Positions 56,729 to 64,000 of a stretch of 64,000 bases of DNA are shown here, piece by piece. The notes beneath the pieces are model-generated. The model was not told the origin of the DNA. It did no database searches and worked only from the letters and a program-made list of their open reading frames with translations. This stretch comes from SHAN690 sp040221375. GTDB taxonomy: Bacteria > Bacteroidota > Bacteroidia > Flavobacteriales_G > Salibacteraceae. Both the position numbers and the translations under genes were made by a program. The stretch spans positions 11,175-75,174 of the forward strand of contig JAVKEP010000067.1 of the NCBI GenBank assembly GCA_040221375.1, read 5' to 3'. Numbering within the stretch: the first letter of the stretch is position 1; each line of letters starts with the position of its first letter.

Positions 56729-58858
56729 ATGCGCATGCACCTCGACAATCAAACCGTCAATGACCTCGAATTTGAGGAGGTGAGGGGAATCCTCGGAAAC
56801 TATTGCCACGCCCAGTCGGCCGGGGAACGCATGGCACAACTCATGCCTTTTGAAAGGCGAGCAGAAGGGGAAGAAGCCCTGGATTTAGCCAGTGAGTTAA
56901 TGGCGGTCAGAAACGTCGAAGAGGGATTTCCCAGGTTGGAATTCGAAGAATTGATCAACGACATCAAACAACTCGGGATCAAAGGAAGTGTGCTCGATCT
57001 GGAAGGCTTCATTCGATTATTGCATGCAAGTCAGTTGGTCAACGATCTGATCTACTTCTTTCAGAAACGCAAAGAGGAATATCCTAGGTTGCATCAGTTG
57101 GTCAATACTGCGTACCATTCTAAGGAGATCATTGTTCCCATAGAGAAGGTCTTGGATAAGCGGATGAAAGTGAAAGACGACGCATCCAATGAATTGCTAC
57201 GATTGCGTCAAGAGATCAAACGCATTCGTGCTGAGATCAATAAGAATTTTGCGAAAGTCTTGCGGCGCTTAGCGAAGGATGGATTTCTAGCCGACACCGT
57301 GGAGGCCTACATCAACGATCGGCGGGTGCTGAGTGTCTTGTCGAACCACAAGCGTCAAGTCAGCGGGAATGTCCTTGGAGCTTCTAAAACCGGCAACTTC
57401 ACCTACATCGAACCCCACGAAAATACGCGGCTCAATAGCGAGTTGGAGATGCTCCTCGATGACGAAAGGGCTGAGATCAGAAGGATTTTTCTCGCGTTGA
57501 CCGATGAGTTGCGAAGGCACTTGAAGCTGATTGAATGTTATCAATCCGTACTCGTCGAAATGGACTTCATCCAAGCCAAAGTGAGCATGGCGAGGACGAT
57601 AGGTGCATCCAGGCCTGCTATGGAAGATGAACCCATAATCGACCTAATCGATGCGTACCACCCGTTGCTTTTGCTGGCAAACAAGGCAAAGGGCGTGAAA
57701 ACCGTGCCGCAGAGCCTTTATATGGACAAATTCTGCCGCATGATGGTCATTTCTGGACCCAATGCAGGTGGTAAGTCCATTACCTTGAAGACGGTTGGCC
57801 TGCTTCAAGTGATGGTGCAATCAGGACTGTTGGTACCGTGCAGTTCAGCCAGCAGATTCGGCTGGTTTCACGGCGTGCTCTCTGATATCGGCGACAATCA
57901 ATCCATTGCCAACCAGCTGAGTACATACAGCTATCGATTGAAGCGCATGAATCATTTCCTTACCGTAGCGAACAAGAGGACGTTGTTGCTGCTCGACGAA
58001 TTCGGCACAGGTTCAGATCCCGATCTTGGCGGAGCGTTGGCCGAAGTTTTTTTCGAGACCCTCTACAACAAACGCAGCTATGGCGTGATCACCACGCACT
58101 ACGCAAACATCAAACTCAAAGCTGCGCGTTTGAGAAATGCCGTGAATGCAAGTATGTTGTTCAACAGTGAATCGCTCGAACCCTTGTATCAACTGTCGGT
58201 CGGACAACCAGGGTCTTCATTCACCTTTGAAGTAGCTCAAATCAACGGCATCCCGCAATCGTTGATCGAAGAAGCCAAAACACGGCTCGATTCCAACAAG
58301 GTCGAAATGGACAAACTCATTGCCAACCTTCAAAAGGAAAAGTCAGAGGTGGAAGACATCAATCGCGCATCCAGAAGGGCAGAAAAGGAGGCTGTAGAAG
58401 CTAAAGAAGCCTATGAAGAACTCATAGAGCACTATGAGCAACGCTTACAAAAGCAGCAGCATATCATCGAGAAGAACAACAAGGAACTCAGCAACGGCAA
58501 GCGCGTAGGGCAATTCATTCTGAGCTATCGCTTGAAAGGGCACAACAAGAAATTGCTCGAAGAGGTCAAAAAATTCCTTGCGATCGAAAAAAGCAAGCTT
58601 GTTAAGAAAAAGGAAGAAGTCAATGTGAAAAAGGCCAGGGTAGAAACCAAGCAGCAGGTTGCGAAGAAGTCTTCACGAAGAAAGAAGCAAGCTCATACTG
58701 AAGTTCCACCCAAACCCGTTGAAGTGGGGTCCAGCGTTCGGATGTTCGACGGCAGCCAAAAAGGGGAAGTGCTTGAAATTAAGGGTGCTGAAGCTACCGT
58801 CCTGTTCGGAAACTTCCATGCAAAGGTTAAGTTGGTTGATTTGAGCGTAGTATCTTAG
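56729..58858 (+). CDS. MutS2-type ATPase lacking the Smr nuclease domain
   Basis: The 709-residue protein belongs to MutS2: core and lever helices, then the ATPase with Walker A ISGPNAGGKSITLKTVGLLQ (near residue 341) and Walker B LLLLDEFGTGSDPDLGGALA (near residue 418). A coiled-coil segment rich in Lys and Glu (about 530-660) and a KOW-like barrel (VRMFDGSQKGEVLEIKGAEA) end the protein. Full-length MutS2 adds a C-terminal Smr domain with nuclease or ribosome-splitting function; here the stop follows the KOW-like part, as in many Flavobacteria. It may act on collided ribosomes or recombination intermediates. ATG 56729 or 56735 is the start. Confidence 0.88.
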   Translation: MRMHLDNQTVNDLEFEEVRGILGNYCHAQSAGERMAQLMPFERRAEGEEALDLASELMAVRNVEEGFPRLEFEELINDIKQLGIKGSVLDLEGFIRLLHASQLVNDLIYFFQKRKEEYPRLHQLVNTAYHSKEIIVPIEKVLDKRMKVKDDASNELLRLRQEIKRIRAEINKNFAKVLRRLAKDGFLADTVEAYINDRRVLSVLSNHKRQVSGNVLGASKTGNFTYIEPHENTRLNSELEMLLDDERAEIRRIFLALTDELRRHLKLIECYQSVLVEMDFIQAKVSMARTIGASRPAMEDEPIIDLIDAYHPLLLLANKAKGVKTVPQSLYMDKFCRMMVISGPNAGGKSITLKTVGLLQVMVQSGLLVPCSSASRFGWFHGVLSDIGDNQSIANQLSTYSYRLKRMNHFLTVANKRTLLLLDEFGTGSDPDLGGALAEVFFETLYNKRSYGVITTHYANIKLKAARLRNAVNASMLFNSESLEPLYQLSVGQPGSSFTFEVAQINGIPQSLIEEAKTRLDSNKVEMDKLIANLQKEKSEVEDINRASRRAEKEAVEAKEAYEELIEHYEQRLQKQQHIIEKNNKELSNGKRVGQFILSYRLKGHNKKLLEEVKKFLAIEKSKLVKKKEEVNVKKARVETKQQVAKKSSRRKKQAHTEVPPKPVEVGSSVRMFDGSQKGEVLEIKGAEATVLFGNFHAKVKLVDLSVVS

Positions 58859-60643
58859 TTACCAAAGTTTTACCACTTTGAAACTGTAGCTCTCAGTATT
58901 GGTTCTCAAGCGAATGATAAACACTCCCTGAGGAATCATGCTGATGTCCCAAGGATAAAACGTACGGTCGCTTGCGTTCCACTCTTCCATGTACACGATG
59001 CTGCCTTTCAAGTCAAGTACCTCTAAGAAGATGATGTTGTGCTTGTTGGGATAGATGAAGAGCGGCTCATGATTGAATGCAAAATCGTATGAATTCCCCA
59101 AGTAAGGCTGTGTCAAAGGAGTCGTAGAGATCAATGTGTCTTCGCACCCCGGCAACAGGCCGCGTGCACAAAAGACGGCAGAAATGATGTCTCGGTTCAA
59201 TGACCCATTGAAGATAGAATCACTTTGAACTACTAAGGCCGCCGCATCAGAAAGGAGCATGTTGGGAAACCAGCTGTACAACGCGTATAGTGCCAATCGA
59301 TCGGTTTCGTCTGCTCCGATGAAATCAGCGATTTCAGCCAAGGCAGAGGCCCAAAGAATTCCATCGCCATAAATGTTGTACGACTTGTCGGTTGGATAGG
59401 TACGGGTGTCCGTCAGGGTGCGCCCTTCCCAATATTCATTATGTCCATCCCAATCAAAGAGGGTAGTGCGGTTGTAATCGGAATGACGCGAAGCATAACT
59501 CAGCGCGAAATAGTCACACATTCCTTCATCTAGCGCCTTTCTTTCTTCCCCGAAACTTGTGTTTGGCGCAATCGAATGAATCACCGCATGCCCGTATTCA
59601 TGCACGATTACCTCAGCGTCTTCTGCATCGTCGACGCCACCGTCTCCGAATTTCAGGTAGGGAAAGATGTCACTGGGAACATAGCTCGATTGGTCTGCCT
59701 CAGTTCCGTGCGCGTCAAAATGCAATGGGAAGTCGATCACTTCAAACCCCAGGCTTTCGTACAGTGCATTGACCGCTATCAAGTGGTAATAGGCATTGAA
59801 ATACTCAAAATCAACGTTGCTTCTATCCATTCTGAGGTCGGTCAACTGAACGTCAGCAATGGACGGTGGCCTCACATTTGGCGGCGTTATATCATCGGCA
59901 ACGAAATGGTCAGATACTAATTCCCAAAAATTGGAGTCGGCGTTCCATCTCAACGGTATGTCTGCCTCGATCAACTCTTCGGTAAGGACATCAGAATTTT
60001 GATCTCCATCGTCAACATATGCACCGCCATAGCTGGCGCGGGCAGATGTGATGGGGTCTGGAAGGAAGATGTTGGTGGCTACCAATGTGTCTTCAATGTC
60101 GTGTACAATTAAGTCGGTTGATGACCATTCACTGCCGTCTTCCCAGAGGATTACTTCGCGGAACTCTTCCAAACTTTCCACGCGTATCACCCAGTGTTTT
60201 GTCATCACGCCTTCATTGTTAACCCACTGTATTTGAGGAGATAAAGTAGTTTTAATTGAAGTTTTAGGTTTGGTGAATCGTTCCAACAGTGCGCTATCGG
60301 GATCGGCTGCATCGGAGCGCGTTATTTGCTTAAGGAGTGGGAAGGAACACTCGGTGAATTGAGCGCCAAAACGATTCCATTTGACCCAGCCATGATGCAG
60401 CGGGGTATTTTGAATGCTAATCTTAAAAAGAACATGCTGACTGAACGATGTTTTCTGGGTATCAACTGGGGACAAGATGCAGTTGAAGCCGTATTTCACT
60501 GTCAGCCAATCCGACAATTGCGTGACCGACTCGATGTTGCTCGGCAGTCGCTGCTGGGTATAAGTAAAGTCAGTTTGGCCCTTGACAGTAAGGGTCATCA
60601 AGAGGCAAATACTAGCGGTCCATAACTTTAATGTTGACTTCAT
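58859..60643 (-). CDS. Secreted gluzincin metalloprotease (M4/M36-like)
   Basis: The 594-residue protein has a signal peptide (LWTASICLLMTLTVKG) and a zinc protease domain whose active site is HEYGHAVIHS (near residue 347), with the third zinc ligand in ALDEGMCDYFALSYA (near residue 369), the HExxH...E arrangement of gluzincins. The N-terminal 200 residues may be a propeptide. The C-terminus (IFLEVLDLKGSIVYMEEW to GVFIIRLRTN) resembles a T9SS type A sorting domain with a weak first motif. Its start overlaps the end of the IMPACT gene by 32 bases. Probable secreted or surface protease. Confidence 0.84.
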   Translation of the reverse strand: MKSTLKLWTASICLLMTLTVKGQTDFTYTQQRLPSNIESVTQLSDWLTVKYGFNCILSPVDTQKTSFSQHVLFKISIQNTPLHHGWVKWNRFGAQFTECSFPLLKQITRSDAADPDSALLERFTKPKTSIKTTLSPQIQWVNNEGVMTKHWVIRVESLEEFREVILWEDGSEWSSTDLIVHDIEDTLVATNIFLPDPITSARASYGGAYVDDGDQNSDVLTEELIEADIPLRWNADSNFWELVSDHFVADDITPPNVRPPSIADVQLTDLRMDRSNVDFEYFNAYYHLIAVNALYESLGFEVIDFPLHFDAHGTEADQSSYVPSDIFPYLKFGDGGVDDAEDAEVIVHEYGHAVIHSIAPNTSFGEERKALDEGMCDYFALSYASRHSDYNRTTLFDWDGHNEYWEGRTLTDTRTYPTDKSYNIYGDGILWASALAEIADFIGADETDRLALYALYSWFPNMLLSDAAALVVQSDSIFNGSLNRDIISAVFCARGLLPGCEDTLISTTPLTQPYLGNSYDFAFNHEPLFIYPNKHNIIFLEVLDLKGSIVYMEEWNASDRTFYPWDISMIPQGVFIIRLRTNTESYSFKVVKLW

Positions 60644-61226
60644 CCGTGTGATCAAACAAATGTAAAACTTTGTCTACCTCAGCGTTGGGAATGGCTACTT
60701 CGATCGAGCAGTCTTGATCAAAATGTTGAGCGAGTATTTCGGCGTAGGAGATGCGCTCGATAGCTTGCATTACTGAACCCGTGTGGTCGTAAGCAAAGCG
60801 AATGACCATTGGGGTTCTATTAAACTTCACCTTCATCTGAGCCGCAAGTATGGCTTGAGAGGCGCTTTCCTTGTAGGCATAAATAAGTCCCGATTTGCCA
60901 AGTTTTGTTCCTCCGAAGTACCGTACCACAAAAAGCGCAACGTTGGTGAGCTTTGCGCTCAACAGTTGATTCAAGATGGGCAATCCCGCCGTTCCATTTG
61001 GCTCTCCATCATCATTGACCCGCTCTACTCGGTTGATTGTACCCAAGACAGAGGCATGGCAGACGTGCCGTGAACCTGGCTGCTCTTTTCGGAGCCCATC
61101 GGCGATGACCTTGATTTCAGATTCGTGCTCACAAGGGTGCAGAAACGCTAGAAATTTACTGCCTCTATCCCTGAATTCACCCATGGACACCGAATCCACG
61201 GTTCGGTATGCGTCTGGATGGGTCAT
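60612..61226 (-). CDS. IMPACT (YigZ) family protein
   Basis: The 204-residue protein has the N-terminal IMPACT/UPF0029 domain with FRDRGSKFLAFLHPCE near the start, the block RVNDDGEPNGTAGLPILNQL, and VVRYFGGTKLGKSGLIYAY. The C-terminal domain (about 130-204) has the ferredoxin-like fold of YigZ. Yeast Yih1 and mammalian IMPACT regulate Gcn2; the bacterial role is unknown, though nucleic-acid binding is suggested. The ATG overlaps the upstream EamA stop by four bases. Confidence 0.92.
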   Translation of the reverse strand: MTHPDAYRTVDSVSMGEFRDRGSKFLAFLHPCEHESEIKVIADGLRKEQPGSRHVCHASVLGTINRVERVNDDGEPNGTAGLPILNQLLSAKLTNVALFVVRYFGGTKLGKSGLIYAYKESASQAILAAQMKVKFNRTPMVIRFAYDHTGSVMQAIERISYAEILAQHFDQDCSIEVAIPNAEVDKVLHLFDHTDEVNIKVMDR

Positions 61227-62059
61227 CTAGAAAGATAAAGTATCAAAATGGAGAGTGAAGCTAGTACGAATCCCATCCACCCCCGTGGAGTAACCCGCTC
61301 CTTTAGGACGAATACAGCCAAAAGGGTAGAACCTGCGATGATGCCAAAATTGTTGATGGGAAATACGACTGAGCTCTCCCATGAAGGCAGTGCCAACGCC
61401 AGCAAGATGAAATAAAGTGCACCTAAATTTACGAGTCCAAGTCCCAGGCCTCCTACCATCGTACGAAACGATACTGTGCGCTCTTTAGTAAAAATGTGAT
61501 GGCTAAGCGCGACTACAAATGCACTTAAAAACACATTGGCTATGAAAAGGGGAAATGCTTCATCGCTTACCCAAGTGTATTGAAAAAGCTTCAAGGCCGC
61601 GTCAATCGTGCCGCTGCCAAGAAATAAGATGAGCGGCCACAAAATATCCGAGCGCTTCATCGAACCACCTACGCTGAGTACGATAGAAACCAATCCGAGT
61701 ATGATACCAATGAATTTCAGTGTGCTGAATGATTCATTCAGCACAAACAAACCGACTGAGACAGGGATGACCACACTCATCTTCGTGGCTGTGCTCGAAA
61801 CTGCCATGCCGTTTGTTTGTGTAACCTTAGCCATTACTCGAAAAATCAGGTAAAAGAGAACTCCCAGAGCGCAAGAGGGTAAAAACCACGGCGCTTCCAG
61901 CCACGGTCCATTTTGGCCGAAAACTACCCAAGCAACACCGCCAGCTACCAGGTAGTTGATCATGATGCCTTGTCGGGTATGTACACCGTAATTAGCAAAC
62001 ATTTTAAAGGCAACCAACAGTCCAATGGACGCAAGAATGCTGAGTACCAAGTAGATCAT
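61223..62059 (-). CDS. EamA/DMT-superfamily transporter
   Basis: The 278-residue inner-membrane protein has ten predicted helices in two EamA-like halves. The first half is seen in LVLSILASIGLLVAFKMFAN and VIPVSVGLFVLNESFSTLKF, where NES matches the usual GE.. position; the second half has SVVFPINNFGIIAGSTLLAV and VLKERVTPRGWMGFVLASLS. Family members export amino acids, nucleotides or other metabolites. It is coupled by ATGA overlaps to ribD upstream and to the IMPACT gene downstream. Whether it moves riboflavin-related compounds is unknown. Confidence 0.87.
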   Translation of the reverse strand: MIYLVLSILASIGLLVAFKMFANYGVHTRQGIMINYLVAGGVAWVVFGQNGPWLEAPWFLPSCALGVLFYLIFRVMAKVTQTNGMAVSSTATKMSVVIPVSVGLFVLNESFSTLKFIGIILGLVSIVLSVGGSMKRSDILWPLILFLGSGTIDAALKLFQYTWVSDEAFPLFIANVFLSAFVVALSHHIFTKERTVSFRTMVGGLGLGLVNLGALYFILLALALPSWESSVVFPINNFGIIAGSTLLAVFVLKERVTPRGWMGFVLASLSILILYLSR

Positions 62060-63102
62060 ACGCGTGCGTAAACTTGAAGCAAGTCTGGTCCGAACTGTTG
62101 GGAAGACACAAGCTCACCAGTCAGCGAGGGCGAAGGGACACCTTTTCCCAGTCGCATAGGTCCAGTGATGATCCGTGCCTCATCCCATAAGCCGGCTTCA
62201 ATGAAACGACTCAACGTAGTTGCACCTCCTTCAATGATCACGGATTGCACACCGTTCTTGTGCAGATAGGCTAAGATTTCTTGTTCAAATGAACCCGGAT
62301 CCTCGATCCGTATGTAACATAGGTTGTTTTCACAGTAGTCGTTCCGCAGTGCATTGAAGATCCAAGTGTGATGTCCGTCAGAAAGGAGTCGCTTGCTTTC
62401 GTCGACTTGAAGCTGCGGATCGATGATCAAGCGAATCGGATTGGGACCCGGCCAATGCCGCGAAGTGAGGGAAGGGTTGTCCAGTGCGACGGTGTTTTGC
62501 CCGACTAAAATGGCATCTTCTTGTGTGCGCCATTTGTGAACCAGCCGATTCATGGGGTGACTGCTGATCTTCAAGGGACCCATCTGATCGTCCTTTTTTC
62601 GGTAGGCATCTAAAAAGCCGTCGTTCGTTTGCGCGTACTTCAATATCAAGTACGGGCGTTTCTTTTCGTGAAACGTAAAAAAGCGTTTGTTGAGCGCTCT
62701 CCCTTGAGGACCTAGGATGCCTTCAACTACTTCTATGCCCGCTTCTCTAAGTCGCTTGATTCCTTGCCCATTGACGGCTTCATTGGGGTCTGAGTTACAC
62801 ACCATTACGCGCGGGATTCCCTTTTCTATAATCAAGTCAGCACAAGGCGGGGTTTTGCCGTGATGACTGCAGGGTTCCAAGGTGACGTAGAGGGTAGATT
62901 GGGTCAGTTTATCCACATCAGACACAGATCGGATCGCGTTGACTTCGGCATGGGCTTCTCCATGTGTTCGATGATATCCTTCACCAATGATTTCTGCTGA
63001 ACACTCTATCACGCACCCCACCATTGGGTTGGGTGATGTGTAACCTCGGCCAAGTTCGGCAAGGTCGAGGGCGCGTTGCATGAATTCCTTGCCATCTGCC
63101 AT
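62056..63102 (-). CDS. ribD: Bifunctional riboflavin biosynthesis protein RibD
   Basis: The 348-residue cytosolic enzyme carries out the deaminase and NADPH-dependent reductase steps of riboflavin synthesis on the pyrimidine intermediate made from GTP. The deaminase domain has the zinc site HAEVNAI (residues 51-57) and PCSHHGKTPPC (77-87). The reductase domain (from about 150) has LKYAQTNDGF, AILVGQNTVALDNPSLTSR and SVIIEGGATTLSRFIEAGL. It is the first gene of a tightly coupled run with the EamA and IMPACT genes and is divergent from prmC with 75 bases between. Confidence 0.95.
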   Translation of the reverse strand: MADGKEFMQRALDLAELGRGYTSPNPMVGCVIECSAEIIGEGYHRTHGEAHAEVNAIRSVSDVDKLTQSTLYVTLEPCSHHGKTPPCADLIIEKGIPRVMVCNSDPNEAVNGQGIKRLREAGIEVVEGILGPQGRALNKRFFTFHEKKRPYLILKYAQTNDGFLDAYRKKDDQMGPLKISSHPMNRLVHKWRTQEDAILVGQNTVALDNPSLTSRHWPGPNPIRLIIDPQLQVDESKRLLSDGHHTWIFNALRNDYCENNLCYIRIEDPGSFEQEILAYLHKNGVQSVIIEGGATTLSRFIEAGLWDEARIITGPMRLGKGVPSPSLTGELVSSQQFGPDLLQVYARV

Positions 63103-63177
63103 TGCTCAAATGTAGAATGGTTCGGCATTGCTTGCCCCATCTCTCCGGAAATTAGATCTAAAAGTCATCTTTGCCCC

Positions 63178-64000
63178 ATGGATCACGCTACCTTACGCCA
63201 GCTTTTTTATCAGCGCTTAAGCAGTCATTACCTTCAAGGAGAACTGCAAGCCTTGTATCATTGGTGTGCCTTGGAAATCGAAGGCTGGACGAGGGCAGAG
63301 GCATATTTGCAGAACGAGAAAGATGTGGATACTGACTCACATGCGAGGTGGATGGGGGTAGTTGAGCGTTTAGAACGTGAAGAACCAATTCAATACATTT
63401 TTGGCAAAGCGCCGTTCATGGATTTCGAGGTGATCGTGAATCCGTCTGTGCTCATCCCGCGGCCTGAGACCGAAGAATTAGTAGCGATCGTACTTCGGGA
63501 TCACCAAGAACTCCGATTGAACGTGTTAGACGTAGGTACAGGCTCAGGATGCATTGCACTAGCATTGAAAAGGCAAAGACCGCATTGGACGGTGACAGGA
63601 ATGGACGTTTCACCCGAAGCGCTGCAAGTTGCCCAATCCAATGCGAACTCGCTAGGGGTTGATATCTCCCTAGTGGAACAAGACATTCGCCAACAGACCG
63701 ACTTTGCTCCTTACGACTTGATTGTAAGCAACCCTCCATACATCCCGCTGGAACTCGAAGCTACTCTAGATAGTAATGTGGTAAAGTACGAACCGCACAT
63801 CGCCTTGTTTTCACCAAAAGGTGATGAGTTTTACTTCATCAATAGAATTGCTGAGTTGGCGTCAATTAGGGGGTGCAGAGAAGTTTACTTCGAAACACAT
63901 GCGAGCGATGAAGATGACCTCGTTCAATCTCTCCAGTTCGTTTGGAAGGGAGAGATAAAGGTGGAGCAAGATGCAGTGGGAAAACCTCGGTTTGCTCACC
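63178..64000 (+). CDS. prmC: Release-factor glutamine methyltransferase PrmC (3' truncated by window edge)
   Basis: From ATG 63178 at least 274 codons are open to the window end. The enzyme methylates the Gln of the GGQ motif in release factors RF1 and RF2. The N-terminal helical domain has EEPIQYIFGKAPFMDFEV and VLIPRPETEELV. SAM motif I is LDVGTGSGCIALALKRQRP near residue 118 and the catalytic motif is SNPPYIPLELE near residue 184. PrmC proteins usually have 280-290 residues, so only a short end is missing. Confidence 0.94.
   Translation, partial: MDHATLRQLFYQRLSSHYLQGELQALYHWCALEIEGWTRAEAYLQNEKDVDTDSHARWMGVVERLEREEPIQYIFGKAPFMDFEVIVNPSVLIPRPETEELVAIVLRDHQELRLNVLDVGTGSGCIALALKRQRPHWTVTGMDVSPEALQVAQSNANSLGVDISLVEQDIRQQTDFAPYDLIVSNPPYIPLELEATLDSNVVKYEPHIALFSPKGDEFYFINRIAELASIRGCREVYFETHASDEDDLVQSLQFVWKGEIKVEQDAVGKPRFAH

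Overview
The window is a gene-dense chromosomal segment from a member of the Bacteroidota, most likely Flavobacteriales; I cannot fix the family. The evidence is several predicted type IX secretion (T9SS) cargo proteins with C-terminal sorting domains and SprB-type repeats, GldN-like and GldM-like proteins, OmpA proteins with PD40 or thrombospondin-type-3 repeats, many Bacteroidota-type lipoproteins (DUF4920, DUF6340), a short DnaE paired with DinB, a MutS2 without Smr domain, a fused E1 alpha/beta dehydrogenase, and candidate promoters resembling TAnnTTTG. I recognised no rRNA, tRNA, CRISPR array, prophage or transposase.

Layout. 1-6 kb: the end of pepT, yjdM with a GNAT gene, an rRNA methyltransferase, yebC, two small enzymes and a vWA protein. 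6-13 kb: a forward cluster of secreted PIG-L deacetylase, a 43-residue membrane protein, a sodium:solute symporter and an OmpA/PD40 protein. 13-16.3 kb: SUI1 and three EGF-like lipoproteins. 16.4-20.3 kb: fused 2-oxoacid dehydrogenase E1, a DUF4920 lipoprotein and NDH-2. 20.3-29.4 kb: a reverse-strand run of T9SS cargo, NhaC, a barrel-TSP3-OmpA protein with a lipoprotein partner, two NTF2-like secreted proteins (one with a TonB-like tail) and YbaB. 29.5-33.5 kb: the GldN-like and GldM-like pair and a 7TM-SpoIIE phosphatase. 33.6-40 kb: dinB, a repeat-rich gap, a four-helix-bundle (S23) gene, dnaE and a radical SAM gene. 40-54 kb: lipoproteins, an SUMF1 protein, an acyltransferase, a second symporter, NfeD protease, two T9SS cargo proteins and a BASS transporter. 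54-64 kb: DUF2147, an inositol-phosphatase-family protein, MtaB, MutS2, a secreted gluzincin protease, IMPACT, EamA, RibD and the start of prmC.

How the genes fit together. Cell-envelope and secretion functions dominate. The PIG-L cluster looks like extracellular processing of an N-acetylated or amino-sugar substrate followed by sodium-driven uptake. DinB and the short DnaE are a probable translesion pair. IMPACT, EamA and RibD form a translationally coupled run of unrelated functions.

The most unusual spot is 34.9-35.75 kb. The S23 gene between dinB and dnaE is bracketed by two four-unit heptamer arrays in opposite orientation. The 3' array supplies the S23 stop codon and ends within a few bases of where the dnaE start should be. 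No ATG, GTG or TTG remains in frame ahead of the conserved start of the DnaE PHP domain. This looks like a small mobile S23 element that landed on the dnaE start.
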